Assembly (NCBI GenBank): GCA_036346395.1 | Contig: CM070594.1 | Span: 19,315,385 to 19,379,384, forward strand | Direction: 5' to 3' | From: Hsuehochloa calcarea | Lineage: Eukaryota > Streptophyta > Magnoliopsida > Poales > Poaceae | DNA: 64,000 nucleotides | Part shown: positions 21,192 to 33,900 of the stretch, piece by piece | Layout: every line of letters starts with the position of its first letter | How positions within the stretch are numbered: the first letter of the stretch is position 1 | The notes under the pieces: generated by a model | What the model was told of the DNA's origin: nothing | The model's input: the letters and a program-made list of their open reading frames with translations, nothing else | Database searches by the model: none | Made by a program: the position numbers and the translations under genes

Positions 21192-21490
21192 GTCATGTAA
21201 AATTCATGCCTTTCATGTCAACTTCTATTCATGACTATTTTACATTAAGTTTATGATGATGTTTTGTCAATATTTCTATCCATGAATTGATCTCTGATTT
21301 GGTCATTAGTTGTTCATATCCTTTAAAAACTATTTTTAATTAATTGTTGATATATTAGTTATAGATCGTTGTATTTTTTAAAAGAGTTCGCTAGGGATCT
21401 GGTAACAAGGGCCGCTAACAAGAGAATAATAAGTATTTGATACTTCCATTTGTCTTGAAAAATGAAACAATTATGAAGTGACTTGACTGG
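20615..21490. repeat. Tandem duplication within and after the exonuclease intron
   Basis: About 20620-20890 and about 21181-21490 are imperfect copies. Both start at GTTACAAG, carry CATGATGTTTTGTCAATATT-like phrases, and end near GAAACAATTA. The first copy is preceded by TGCAG and lacks nearly all of exon b. Divergence and small indels suggest an old event. Confidence 0.65.
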
Positions 21491-21491
21491 T

Positions 21492-22759
21492 ATATTCAAT
21501 GTGCTTGAGGTAGGTTCATAATTGGCCGCTAAAAAGAGTTTGCCTTTTAGTGCAGATGCGGCTGCTAAATGTCACTGGGTCTGATATTGCTTAAAACTAT
21601 ATTCAATGTGCTTGAGGTAGGTTCATAATGTTAGACACTGCCTCAAGCTTGACCTTTTGGGTTCAACTTTGATGGGACCATGTTGATGAAAGGTATGAAT
21701 TTCGCCCAGCAAATTACCTCCATTTTGCCACTTAGGACTCTGTCTAAAAGACGCACTGATCATGGATGTGGAATCGATTATACCATGTTGATGATGCACT
21801 GCACGCTACTCGATTAGGGCGAAGAGTATCTGTCTAAGGTTCATTTCTGCCTATATAGTTTTCGCTCTATCTCTTGTTTGCATGATTTCATCACATGTCA
21901 GTCCGAAGAATGGGCCCTCAGTTGATATATTTTCGATGATATGGATGTCATCACGAACTGTGATGTTTAAAATTGATTTGTTTAGTACATGTACTGTGTT
22001 TTTTTTTTTTTTGCTTTTTTAAAGTGTGTAGCAACAGCTTCACTAAAATAGTTAAAAAAAACATGCTAGCTACTCTCAACATACTATCTTCTGTTTTTTA
22101 GATATAATTGTTTTGTTGTGATGTGTGCAGCCTACAAACTATGTATTATTTCTATATCCCATTGTTCGCTCGTGTAGTGTATGATCTAAATTGTGCTGTG
22201 ACGACAAAAGAATCAAGTCACATTATTTCAAGTTGGTAACGATTGGCCACAAAGAGGTAAGAAAGGAAGTTCACATAATAATATTTGTACATTACAACTA
22301 TTACTTGAGCATTTTTTGTGCATACAGGCAAGAAAATAGAAGAGATCATGTGTAAGCAACACATAGATTTGTTCTTTGGTTAGTCGTTTCGGAAAATTCA
22401 GATTCAATGGTCAGGACCTTTTTTTGCCAGCTTCTATTGGTATTATGCAAAACATAGCTAGCAAACCCATGTTTTGAAAAATAGTCTGTACAACAATCAC
22501 AGCCACGCCAGTTGGCATGGGTTGACTTCTTGTATATGTAGTAGGAAAAGCAAAGGCCGACACGACAAGCGAAAGCACTCTACCGAAACAAAGGCCATGC
22601 ATACATCTCACACCCACTTATCACCACAGAGTACCTCTAATATGTGCAACATGCAAGGCGCTGTCCCCCCGTTTCTCGTCACTCTCCGTGGCCGCACCCT
22701 CCCATCTCCCACACTTGAAACACGCACACCCACACATTGCATACAAATTTGAACTCAAA
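21492..22759. other. AT-rich stretch without recognised genes
   Basis: A phrase containing ATATTCAATGTGCTTGAGG occurs twice (near 21493 and 21600). Short open segments (for example around 21690-21840) have no convincing family match; I tested them against downstream exonuclease exons by eye without success. A T run lies near 21991. Confidence 0.4.
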
Positions 22760-23060
22760 CGGATTTGCTTTCAACTAAAAAAGTCACTTTCAACTTGATG
22801 AGTTTCTTTCAGCTTGAGGATTTTACTTTCAACTCAATGAAAAAAAGAACTTTCAACTCAACAAAGTCAAAACTTTATATTAAAAATTGAACTCTCAATG
22901 GCAAAAAACTCAAAACTTTCAACCACGAATGTTGGCTTTCTATTGAACAAACTGAAAACTTTTACTGTAAAAAATCAAACTTTTCAAACAGCGACTTTTT
23001 AACTTTCAATTATAGCAAAATCAAACTTTCAAACAACAAGTTTCAACTAAAAAACAAATC
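22760..23060. repeat. Degenerate ACTTTCAA-rich low-complexity tract
   Basis: CTTTCAACT, CTTTCAAAC and close variants recur a dozen or more times with irregular spacing. This looks like a decayed simple repeat, and there is no ORF. Confidence 0.6.
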
Positions 23061-23314
23061 CAAACCTTTCAAAACAAAAGGCCATGGTGGCCAACACCAT
23101 CACCATTCACCATGCATCTTGGCGGCGTCGCGGCGGCCACATGCTTCACCCTAGTGGCAACCCTCGAAATGGGATTGGGGTCATTGAGTGACCAAGAGTT
23201 CAAATCGAATGGCTTCGGCGAGGTGTGCCGGCGCATGGAACCTCGGGTGAGGGTCTGAGGCAGTGGAGGAGGAGGGTGTTCACCGACTGATGGTATTTCA
23301 GACGAGGGTCTGAG

Positions 23315-23592
23315 TATTGAGTTGTATACATCAACCAATTCACCCAAAAGCTTAAGCTTGTGATGAAAGACGAACAATTCACTTATACTTCAACACTCCC
23401 CCTCATGTGTAGGCTCTATCAGGCCTAAGACGTGGAATATAAATAGGTTGTAATTATTTTCTTAATTGTGCCAGCCGGGTCTTGAATTCAAGACCTCTTG
23501 ACTCTGACACTATATTAAGTTGCATGCACCAACCAATTGACCTAAAAGCTTAAGCTGATGAGGAAAGAAGATATTTCACTTATACTTCAACA
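23315..23592 (-). mobile_element. TRIM-like mini LTR element, better-preserved copy
   Basis: Two direct repeats of about 81 bp (23315-23395 and 23511-23592) share AAAAGCTTAAGCT and end CACTTATACTTCAACA. The 115-bp centre carries ACTCTGACACTATATTA next to the right repeat. Its reverse complement resembles the initiator-Met primer site just inside a 5' LTR, which gives minus-strand orientation. LTRs of this size with no coding region fit TRIM/SMART elements. No clear target duplication. Confidence 0.6.
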
Positions 23593-24108
23593 CTAAGGCG
23601 ACAGAGGAGGAAGGCATTCGCTGGCGGATGAGATTTCAGGTAAGGGTCTATGGTGGCGGAAGGAGGAGTGCGTCTCCACGAGCGGCGCTGACGGTAGAGA
23701 GATGGCCAGATCGATCAGGGCTTCGACTCGATGCAGAGAGAAGAAGTGAGGGGTGCTGGCAACGAGGCAAGGTGTTCCGATGTACAAAACGCATCCCGAC
23801 CATGCACGCTCATTGCTACACGCATGCGTGGAGTAGCATTTTGGTATCACCACCACCTATGCATGAGATGAACGCACCACTAGAGACGGAGACAAGGGGA
23901 CTAGTAGGAGCACTGGTCCCCCATGTTTGATGAAACCCTTTATATAGTTTTTAGTTTTCTTACGTAGAATAACAAAAAATTTTTACTTAGTACCTCTAGA
24001 TATTTAGTTATTACCATATAGCCCCTGATTTTCTATCTCCGTCCATAAGCACCACGCACGCCCAAGCATCTCGGAAGTTTGGAGGGGCGCAAGGTCGAAT
24101 GGCGATCT
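23593..24108. other. Spacer between TRIM-like element and Ale-like copia element
   Basis: The first part is GC-rich and loosely resembles the sequence before the TRIM-like copy (GAGGAGGA followed by TTTCAG and GAGGGTCTGA-like phrases), which suggests an old duplication. No supported gene. Confidence 0.35.
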
Positions 24109-24327
24109 TGTTAGACTCTTCGCTCTGTTAGACTCTTGTTAGACTCTTGATTCCTAACTCTTTTGTTCCTCGTCTTCTGTTCTGTTAGACTCTTTGGTTC
24201 CTGGTCCACACTTAGTGTTAGACTCTTTGGTTCTTGGTTCACACTGTAACCTTTGGTCTATATATGTAACCTTTGACTTACTAATACATACAGTGTGTGT
24301 AATTACCCTAAATATTCTACTCTCTCA
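24109..24327 (+). repeat. 5' LTR of the Ale-like element
   Basis: It starts TGTTAGACTCTT and ends TCTCTCA. It contains five copies of TGTTAGACTCTT (24109, 24126, 24137, 24183, 24216). A TATATAT box lies at 24259-24265. The 3' LTR (38905-39069) has fewer repeat copies, which accounts for the length difference. Confidence 0.8.
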
Positions 24328-24339
24328 TAGTATCAGAGC
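24328..24339 (+). other. Primer-binding site of the Ale-like element
   Basis: TAGTATCAGAGC directly follows the 5' LTR. It has one mismatch to the initiator-Met complement TGGTATCAGAGC. Confidence 0.8.
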
Positions 24340-24446
24340 AGATCGCACCTGTGACTACACCCTTCCGCTAATCCCTCCACCATATCCGGCGAAGACGACA
24401 CCACTGCTGTCGCACGCCGCGAGCAGCAGGCCACCGCCACTACACG

Positions 24447-25105
24447 ATGCGAGCGGAGGCTGCCGCTGTCGCCATACGCCACGAGCAGGAGGTCGCGCAG
24501 GCACTGGCCCTCTCCGAGGCCGCCACCATTGCTTCCCTCCATGCTCAGGCATACGACGTCCTCAACATCAAGGCCCTCATCCCTGTCGTCCTCGACCTTG
24601 CCTCTCTAAGTTACAACAAATGGTGCGGCCTCTTCCTCATCACCCTCGTCAAGTATACCCTCTCCGACCACGTGCTCTCCGACGACGCCCACCCCGATGT
24701 CGCATACTGGGTTCGGATGGATTATCTCATTCTCTCGTGGCTCTACTGCACCATCTCCACAGAACTTCTCGAGATTATGATGACTCCTACCTCCGCGGTG
24801 CGGCTCGTATGGGTGGGCCCCGAGCAATAGTTCATTGGCAACCAGGAGACGAGTGCCCTGTACCTGGACGTGGAGTTTCGTAACTTTGTCCAGGGTGACC
24901 TCTCCATCTCCGACTACTGCCGCAAGCTGAAGAGAATGACCGACGCCCTCGGTGACTTAGGCGAACAGGTGCGCAATCGCACCCTTGTTCTATCCCTTCT
25001 GCGCTTCCTGAACACGAAGTTCGCATACATGGTAACCCTACTGAAGCGGCAAAAGTCGTTCCCCTAGTTCATCGAGGCCCGCTCCGATCTACTGCTCGAA
25101 TAAAT
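24447..25105 (+). pseudogene. Ale-like gag (stop codons)
   Basis: From the ATG at 24447 the reading is Ala-rich, then LSYNKWCGLFLITLVKYTL, which is the N-terminal Gag core of copia elements (UBN2 type). A TAG stop occurs at 24828-24830, after which the same frame continues with DVEFRNFVQGDLSISDYCRK and LKRMTDALGDLG to a second stop near 25065. The region encoding the zinc knuckle is not recognisable in the GC-rich part that follows. It is a dead copy. Confidence 0.7.
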
Positions 25106-25589
25106 CACGATGTCATCATGCACCTCCGCACCCTCCACAGCCCTCATCACCATGACCCTACCGACAATGGGGGTCCCGGTGGTGGTGTCTCCGGGGCAGT
25201 GGTGGCGCGTCCGACAGCCGTTCCACTAGCGCACCCCAGGGCACTCCCTCAAGTGGCACCAGCAGTGGCGGGGGCGGCTCTAGTCGCGGTCGTCTTCCTT
25301 CTACAACCCCTAGACTGGCACCATCCAGGTGTGGTTCGGGAAACTCCGTCCACGCAAGGCCCCAACCTCCTCGGTCTGTGCACCCTTAGCGCGCCCACCC
25401 AGCCACGCCCCGGTGGTGCACCCCTGCCGCACGCGCTGGCGGCCGGCCAACTCCAGGCCGGCTATACGCTACCCTCATACCTACTGCTATGGCCTCCTCG
25501 GGTTGATCCGGGTATTGCGCCTCCCGATCTTAGTCCATGGGATCAGCAGTCATTGGTAAACTCTTTCAACACCATGAATCTTACTTCCC

Positions 25590-27296
25590 ACCAACCACCA
25601 ACTGGTACTTGTACTCTGGTGCAACCTCGCGCATGACATCGTACGCCGTAACATCTCCCGTTTATATCCCCCTCACTCCTTCACTCCTTCCACCATCGTT
25701 GTCGGTGACGGGTCACTGCTACCCATCACCTCCACTGGTTCCACTAGTCCTAGCTTTCTTCATCTTACTAATGTTCTTGTCACTCCACACCTTATCAAGA
25801 ATCTTGTTTCCGTTCGTCAATTCACCATTGACAACAACCGTTTCGTTGAGTTTGACCCTATTGGTTTTTCTGTTTAGGATCTTGTTCCAGAAATGTGATC
25901 ACCAGGTGCAATAGCGCTGGACCTCTCTACCCATTGCGTTTGCCGGTGTCTGCCTCCCCTTTGTTCGCACTCATCGCCGGCGCCTCCGCCTCCCTTTGGC
26001 ATTGTTGTCTAGGGCACCTTGGCCCTGAGTCACTGTCTCGCCTTGCTAGTGTGTTCGCCATTGCTTGTGATAATGGACCAACCGACACTATCTTTCATGC
26101 GTGTCAACTTGGTCGCCATGCGTGTCTACCTTTTGCTACTTTACAGTCTCGTGCTCTCAAAAATTTTGATTTAGTTCATTGTGATCTTTGTACCTCGCCT
26201 ATCATCAGTGTGTTCCGTTACAAATATTACTTGGTTATTCTTGATGATTGCTCGTATTATCTTTTGGAGGTTTCCTTTGCGCCTTAAATCTAATACTTTT
26301 GCCACTATCTCTCTTTTTTTTCTTACGTCGCTACTCAGTTCAACGCTAAGATCAAGAGTATTCAATGCGATAATGGCTGTGAGTTTGACAACTCCACCGC
26401 TCGTACTTTTTTCCTTACCGATGGCGTTACACTCCGCATGATATGTCCATACACCTCTCAGCAAAATGACAAGGCCGAACGTATTATTCATTCCACTAAT
26501 AATATTGTTCGTCTCTTATGTTTCAGACCAGCCTTCCTTCCTCTTACTGGGTTGAGGCTCTTCATGCCACTACCTACCTTCTCAATCGCCAACCCACTAA
26601 AACTCTCAATTTTCCACACCTTTTTTTGCGCTCTTTGGTGTTTCCCCCTCCTACTCTCACCTTTGTGTTTTTAGCTACAAGTGTTACCCGAACCTTTCTG
26701 CCATCGCCCTCACAAGTTTTATCCTCGCTCCACCATGTGCGTGTTTCTCAGTTACCTGTCCGAACACAAGGGATATCGATGCCTCGATCTCTCCTCAAAT
26801 CGGGTCATCATCTCCTATTATGTGACGTTTGACGAGTCCTCCTTTCCCTTTGCCAAGCTCGCCGCTCTGCCCTCTATTTTTTTATTGGAGCTTGATCATA
26901 CACCGATGCCCATTGAGCCTCAGCATCTTGCAGGTCCTGGTGCCCCTCCTAGAGTGGCGTACCCACCCGCATGAACCTTCATGCCGCCACTGTCTCCTGT
27001 TCCGACCATATACCAGGCTGCTCTCGCCGACCCTAATTGGCGCGGCGTCATGGAGGAAGAATACGCTGCTCTTCAGGCTAACAACACATGGGATCTTGTT
27101 CCACAGCCATCCAATGCCAATGTGGTCACTGAGAAGTGGATTTTTCAGCATAAGCTCAATTTGGATGGCACTCTTGTCTGTTATAAGGCTCGATGGGTTT
27201 TTTGTGGTTTCACACATCGTCCTGGTGTTGATTTTGATGAGACTTTCAATACAGTCGTCAAGCCATCCACTATTCGCACAGCTCTCTCTATGGCTT
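25590..27296 (+). pseudogene. Ale-like protease, integrase and start of RT (frameshifted)
   Basis: Protease: WYLYSGATSRMT at 25603-25638 corresponds to the DSGAT active site, but the catalytic Asp codon reads Tyr. Integrase: HCCLGHLG and FHACQLGRHA (about 25995-26115) give the HHCC zinc motif. Catalytic positions are visible in HCDLCTSP, QCDNGCEFDN and the KAERII block (to about 26480), spread over two frames. The phrase HKGYRCLDLSSNRVII is near 26770. RT start about 26985-27296: ANNTWDLVPQP, then FCGFTHRPGVDFDETFN. The reading runs to the Sirevirus B insertion at 27297. Confidence 0.75.
27292..27296. repeat. Target-site duplication GGCTT, left copy
   Basis: GGCTT immediately precedes the element's terminal TGTTGG and recurs at 38241-38245 after the other end (CCACA). 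Removing the insert and one copy restores the reading frame of the host copia element. Confidence 0.93.
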
Positions 27297-29081
27297 TGTT
27301 GGACCGTAAAGGCGACTAGAGGGGGGGGGGGTGAATAGGAGCACGCTCACTTTTTCACAAATTATGAACTCAATACAAATTAACTCCAGTAGCTATTAGG
27401 AAGCTATGAAGATCAATATACCAAGATGAAATGGAAGACTAGTATTGAATCCAATTAAAACCCTAAGCAATATAACAAAATCAACTAAGATTATCAAGAC
27501 TCACAAGACAAAGCGGTCGACCGTTATACTCAACCGGTCGGACCGATTGTCGGTCCGATCGACCGGCGTTGTCTTGGCGGTCGGACCGCTCAAAATCGGT
27601 CGGACCGGTGATGACGGCGGTCGACCGCCGACTCGAACCGATCTACAATAAGAAATCACCCGATGACGGTTGCAATTAGGTGAAACTTTTGATTCTCAAC
27701 TCCAATCTTTATGAAACTTTGCACACACCTTCTATATGCTATTGAGGACCTATTCCAATCGAATATTATGATAATTCTTGGAGCGATTTTGAGCAATTGT
27801 CAATTGATTAACGAAGGTCTAAAACCGGGCAGAACGAAAACTTGATCCTAAAGCTTGTTCGTGAGAGATTGATGATCAAGATGATGCTAGATAGATTCAC
27901 ACATATCACAGCAAGCTAATTCACGTGAAAGAATCAATCACAAACTCGTGGATCAAAGAAAGCCCTAAAATCACCAAATTGAAAGCAAGAACGAAAAGAG
28001 ACTTATCTCAAGCAAACCTTGCATAGATTGATTTAGTGATTGAAGCCGGATTACATCCACACCATCATGGATCAAGAAACAATCAAGGATCACGAAATTC
28101 ACCACAAACCATCAAGAGCCCTAGCCTCCACCTCAACTCCCTAAAGACAATTAGGGTTTTGAAACATCAAAAGGCGAGAGAGAAAGGTGCAGCCACCATC
28201 TCCTCCTATTTATAGTGGAGGCCTAAAACTCTTAGGGTTTGACTTAATTGGGCTCCCGTTAAGGCCCACTAACAAACGGGTCACACACGCACGCTTCGCG
28301 GCGCCGTCTTTAACCTTTGACCTAAACCGCTTCACCATGCGTCATGGATTCGCCAATAGGTCACCCTTGTCCATCTTGTGTCACGCTTGAGTCGTTGACT
28401 CACCCGCATCGTCGATCGCTCGACCTCAACTCTTCAAGTCTAGTCCCGATTCTCCTCGCCGCTTGACCGTCGTTGACCACCAAGCTACCCGCACAACCAC
28501 GCACAAGAAAACACGAATTCGGGAACAAGTTCTTCACAACTTGACCCATGTTAGTCAAAACATGCATCATGCAAATCATATGCCATGAAACCAATGACTT
28601 TGACCTAACAAAACAACATCGCCACGGTTGGTCGACGTTCAAGTAGTTATCGGTCCGACCGCTCCAGTGAGCCGGTCGATCGCTTCCATGGCGGTCGGAC
28701 CGCTCCACAATGAGCGGTCGGACCGCCTATAGACTTAGCCAAATTCAAGCTCCCAAAATCCAAACCTTCGAAACTTTAAACCAATAGAACTTTTCACCGG
28801 AGGCTCCAAAATCATGAGACCAAGTGCATTGGGATCCCTTACTTGTCTACAACACCTATTTTTGGCCCACTCGATTTGAACACTTTTGGTCATCGCCGGT
28901 CCGATCAGCTTGGATGGCCGTCCGACCGATATGGGACCGTCGGACGCCGTGCAAGGACCGTCGGACCGCCCGAGCGAAGCTCAGTAACTTTGTCGAAAAC
29001 GCGTGAAACGACAAACCGTAAACGCCATTGCCAATTGTCACATCATCCTAAGATCCGGAGCATATCCCCATGAAATCCACA
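27297..29081 (-). repeat. 3' LTR of Sirevirus B (1785 bp)
   Basis: On the plus strand it runs from TGTTGGACC to TCCACA. The G run at 27321-27331 is 11 long, compared with 5 in the partner LTR. GGTCNGACC clusters lie at about 27510-27630, 28640-28730 and 28895-28970. A TATA box is at 28207-28214 (minus strand). Confidence 0.93.
28207..28214 (-). promoter_or_regulatory. TATA box of Sirevirus B 3' LTR
   Basis: TATAAATA on the minus strand, at the place equivalent to 9037-9044 of Sirevirus A. Confidence 0.7.
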
Positions 29082-29082
29082 A

Positions 29083-29091
29083 TCTCCCCTT
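29083..29091 (-). other. Polypurine tract of Sirevirus B
   Basis: The minus-strand AAGGGGAGA lies one base before the LTR start. Further G-rich tracts lie upstream on the minus strand, around 29400-29580, as in Sirevirus A. Confidence 0.8.
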
Positions 29092-30929
29092 GATGAACAC
29101 ATTGGCAATTATCCGTAAAAATGTAAGTAAGAGGTTTGAAAGCGAGTTTACTCGCGGTTTTCGCACAAAGGCACAACTTGGTCCATAAGCAAGAAAAAGC
29201 AATGAACATGACCAAGCCGGCATCGTAATAGTATAGGCATGTGAGACAAGGCAAAAGAAAGCATAAAAACTTTGATTTCGAAAAGGGTCAAAATTCTCAC
29301 ATGAGGTCCATATGAAAGAACAATTGTTCAATTGACCTATGATCATTGAGAGTATAAAAGAATGCAATTCAAGTTCGAATATTCAATAAGACAATAAGAA
29401 TGCAACTCAAGAACTCCCCTCACTATGATCATCAAATTTCAAATTTTCGCCCCTTTGTATAAACTTCTCCCCAATCTTCTCATTAACACATCTTCTCCAA
29501 ATAAGAGTAGCAAAGAAATATTACACATCTTCTCCCAAAGAAATATCTTTTCATTTAACACATCTTCTCCCCTTTGACAATGGATTCATCAAGGAATCAC
29601 GCCTTCCTCTCATCCAGAATAACAAATAGAGAATAAAGAAAGAAGCGAAAACAAAAGAAGCATAAAAGGAATATGCATGAAGTGCAATGGAGTGGCTTCA
29701 ATTTTTGTATTTTCAATTTTTTTTTTTTTTGATAAGAAGCTTTGGAGATTACCCAAAAGAACAATGTAGTTTCTCTAATATTGCACAAACAAAGATATCA
29801 AGCCCGACAACGCTAGCAAGATCATGGTAAGACATATATATCAAAGCTAAGCACAAAGGCTCAAAAGTAAAGCATTAGATTTTATCAATTTAAGCAACGC
29901 TCAAATTCAAAGAAGTTCATCAACAGGATCCTAAAGTGAAATTGGCCATGTCAAATCACAAAGTGAGATCAAAATCTAACAAAGACCACAGAAGAGTCAA
30001 TCAAGTCCCGTATTGAATCATTTTGCTCAATATTTTGTAAACGCCCATTTGTCAACATTTTTCTCATTTGCATTGAATATTGAAGTTGACTAATGATCTA
30101 ACTTAGTGACAAGATCTGGACTAGGAGCCATCCACAAACTCATCCTAAGCTTCACCAAAAGTTGATTAAAGGTATATCTTAGTAAAGAAGATCCGGACTA
30201 GGAGCCATCCACAAACTCTTTCTAAGCTTCTACCGGCGACAAATCTTGAGGTTCATGTCATTTCGACAAGCGGTCCCCATGAGATCGTTCGTTCATCAAA
30301 CTATCTCCAAGTTCATGTCATTTGACAAGCGCCTCGTAAGAATAGTTTGGCACAATTTAAGCATAAGACAATCTTGATTTTCATTTTTCACAAGAGCAGT
30401 TTTAGAATCTCAAGAACACAAAAGCTCAAGTAATGGTCAATTTTAGATCAAAGAGCTAACAAAGCAATTCGACAGGCCAATGTCACAAGAGGAGCACTAA
30501 TTACGCAACTCGCTAAAACATCCACAAATTGCAATTTCTTAGTTTGAGTTGTTTAAAAGGTTCTAGCTCATATAGCAAAGACTTAGCTACACATGTAAAA
30601 GCATGATAATTCTAGCAAGTCAAAGAACTAGACATGACATTGAGCAAGAATTGAAATACAAAAGCTCTAAAGGGTAATAGGCAAAGCTTCATCAATTTTA
30701 AAATATAAGCGAGAAAATCTTATATTACAATGCATTTTTTTTGAATTTTTCATACCACTTGTTGTATTTTTCATATGAATGCAATATGACACAATGAGAT
30801 GCAATTAAAAACCTAAAAATCTAAAAGTTCAAAAGATCACTAAGTTCGTAAAAGAACAATAAAAGATCAAAAGAACAAAGAAAGATAAGAAAAGATCAAA
30901 CTCCCCTCAAACCAACCCATAAGGATAAA
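29092..30929 (-). other. Non-coding tail of Sirevirus B
   Basis: Equivalent to 6354-8169 of element A. It has no supported ORF and no env-like gene. It holds the extra polypurine tracts and the twice-repeated GTGGATGGCTCCTAGTC phrase (minus strand, near 30125 and 30205). Confidence 0.7.
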
Positions 30930-33900
30930 TTACCCTAACTCACTTCTTAAGGAGGAAAATGTTTGATCTAAAGGCTTGGTAAGAATATCGCCAATTGAGC
31001 TTGGACTCTACAAAGTGCATCACAATATCACCTTTTTCAACATGATCTTTAAGGAAGTGAAAGCGAATGTCTATGTGCTTAGTCCTAGAATGTTGCAATC
31101 GGGTTTTTAGCAATATTAATAGCGTATGTTATCACGTAAAAGAGGAACACTAGCAAAGTTTAACCCATAATCTTTCAAAGTGGACGCCATCCACAAAATC
31201 AGCTCACAGAATTAGCGGAAGAACATACTCCGCCTCGGAGATGGATTGTGCAACAAGACCGCTTAGAAGACCAAGATACAAGAGACGTGCCTAGAAAGTG
31301 ACAGTGCTCGAGGTACTCTTCCTATCTAACCGACACCGCAAAATCGAATCAAAAACCTCTAATGGACAAAGTCAAGAGCAGAATACCAAATGCCATATAA
31401 GAGGGTAGAGTGTAAATACCGAATATGCGCTTAACGGCTTGGCGATGGGAAGTTCTCGGAGACACTGAAATCTTGCACAAAGGCATACCGTGAAGTGAAT
31501 GTCCTGGTCTCGAGGCCGTCAAATCTGTATGGAGCCGATCATGCTTGCGGTACTCGCGTTGATCCACGACTTCTCCTTCCTCATCCGGATCCAAAGCAGT
31601 TGAAGTTGCCATGGGAGTGGAAATTGGCTTGCAAATACCCATGTTGAAGCGTTTGAGAAGATCTTTAGTGTACTTAAATCGATGGATGAAAGTTCCTTCC
31701 TTGCATTGCTTGATTTGAAGTCCCAAAAGTAATTAAGCTCTCCCATCATACTCATCTCAAATTCCCTAGACATAGTGTCGGAAAAGTCGAAACAAGAGCA
31801 TTAGAGGAACCACCAAAGATAATATCATCCACATAAATTTGAGCAAGCGGAAGTCATTGTCACGCCTAAGAATGAATAGGGTTTTATCCACTTTACCCAT
31901 CTCAAAATTATTTTTAAGCAAGAAGGTCTTAAGTCTATCATACTGTGCTCTAGGGGCTTGTTTAAGACCATACAATGCTTTAGATAGCTTGAAAACACGA
32001 TTTGGATATTTAGGATCCTCAAAACCAGGGGTTGCTTAACATACACTTCCTCATCTATGAAACCATTTAAAAGGCACTTTTAACATCCATCGATATAATT
32101 TAAAACCTTTTGATGCAAAAATGCAAGCGAGAATGCGAATGGCTTCTAGTCTAGCAACAGGAGCAAATGTCTCATCAAAATCTAACCCCTCAACTTGGCT
32201 CAAACCACGAGCTACCAATCTGCCTTATTTCTAACCACAGAACCATCCTCACCTTGTTTATTCTTAAACACCCAACGGGTTCCTATAACATTATGACCAC
32301 TAGGAGGTTCTACTAGGTTCCAAACTTTGTTTCTTTCAAAATTCTCTAACTCCTCATGCATGGCATTTACCCACTAGAATCGATAAAGCATGTGATATAT
32401 CGCGGGGTTCAAAAGAAGCAACAAAAGCCGAATGAGAGTAGAGATTTGGATCATTATACCTGGAGCGAGTGACTCGCTCATGTAGATTACCTATTATCTT
32501 TTCCGAGGATGCTGTCTCTGAATGCGAAGTGGAGCGCCCGGGTGAGATGTCGCTTTCTTCGACCTCCGCAGTATCTGATGATGATGATGCAAAGAGAGCC
32601 TCAATCAAGGTGAAGTAGACGTAGCGTGTTCTTGTATCAATATGGGCGCCTGCAGCAGCGCAGATGAGGGAATGAGATTAGCCGTCCTCATCTTCCTCCA
32701 CAAAAATACTCTCACACTGTAAATCATCTCAGAGTAATTGATCTAGCTCGTGGCTAGTCTCATCAAAAGTGACATTACAAGTCTCTGAATAATGTTAGTC
32801 TCAAGATTAAAAACTCAAAACCCCTCGAATGAGCGGGATAACCCAAAATACCCCATCAAAAGTTCTTGATTCAAATTTATCTAAATTGCCTGTCTTAAGA
32901 ATAAAACATTTTGATCCAAAACTCAAAATGCGAAATGAGGGTTTTCTACCAAAACGAAGCTCATAAGGAGTCTTGCCTAAAGAAGGTCTCAAAAGACACG
33001 ATTGGCAATATGACAAGCAAGAGCAATAGCTTCGCCCAAAATCTCCTAGGTGTGCTATACTCATCTAGCATCGCCCTAGCCATTTCGACCAAGGTCCTAT
33101 TCTTCCTTTCCACCACGCCATTTTGTTGAGGGACGTGTGGAGAGGAGAACGATGCTCAATACCACGCCAAAGACAAAAGAAGCAAAAGAAGCATTTTTGA
33201 ACTCCGTGCCATTATCATCGCGAATCGCTCTCAAAGCACCGGAAGCTCGAAGCCAAACGAAGAACAAGATCATGAAAATAACCAAAGGCTTCATCCTTTG
33301 AAGTAAGAAAGAACACCCAAGTATATCTTGAAAGATCATCGACTATGACTAGAATATACCATTTTCCACCAATGGACGGACTCTAGCAGACCAACAAGAT
33401 CCATATGAAGCAACCGTCTCCGGTCCGTCACCATAACCATAGTCATGTAAGGGTGTGAGGCAAAGAACTTGTTTGCCATGCCTACAAAGCGCATACAACA
33501 TCTTTGATGACTTTGAGCTTAGGCAAACCTCTCATGAGATCAAGGTTGCTAACTCGCCAAATGATCAAAACCAATGTGCCCCAAACGTCGATGCCAAAGC
33601 CAAAATCGAAGAAGATGTAAGCAAACATTTAAGAGATCCAAAGAAGAGATTACGAAAAGTCGGCTCAAAAATTCTACCAACTCTAGAGATTCCAAACACA
33701 AGCTCACCAAGAGAATCAAGCACACGACAAGCATTTTTCTTAAAAGCAGTCTCATACCCATCATCAAGAAGTCGAGAAACGAGAAAGGAGATTATACCTA
33801 AGCTTGTCCACAAGAGCGACATCCTTTAGAATGAATTTGTTGTTTACCCTAATTGATCCTGTTCCTTCAATTCGCCCTTGTGTATCATCTCCAAAGGTGA

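Noticed and set aside
21690..21840. Further exons of the exonuclease gene downstream of exon b
   Set aside because: Only weak, unordered resemblance by eye and no convincing splice sites.
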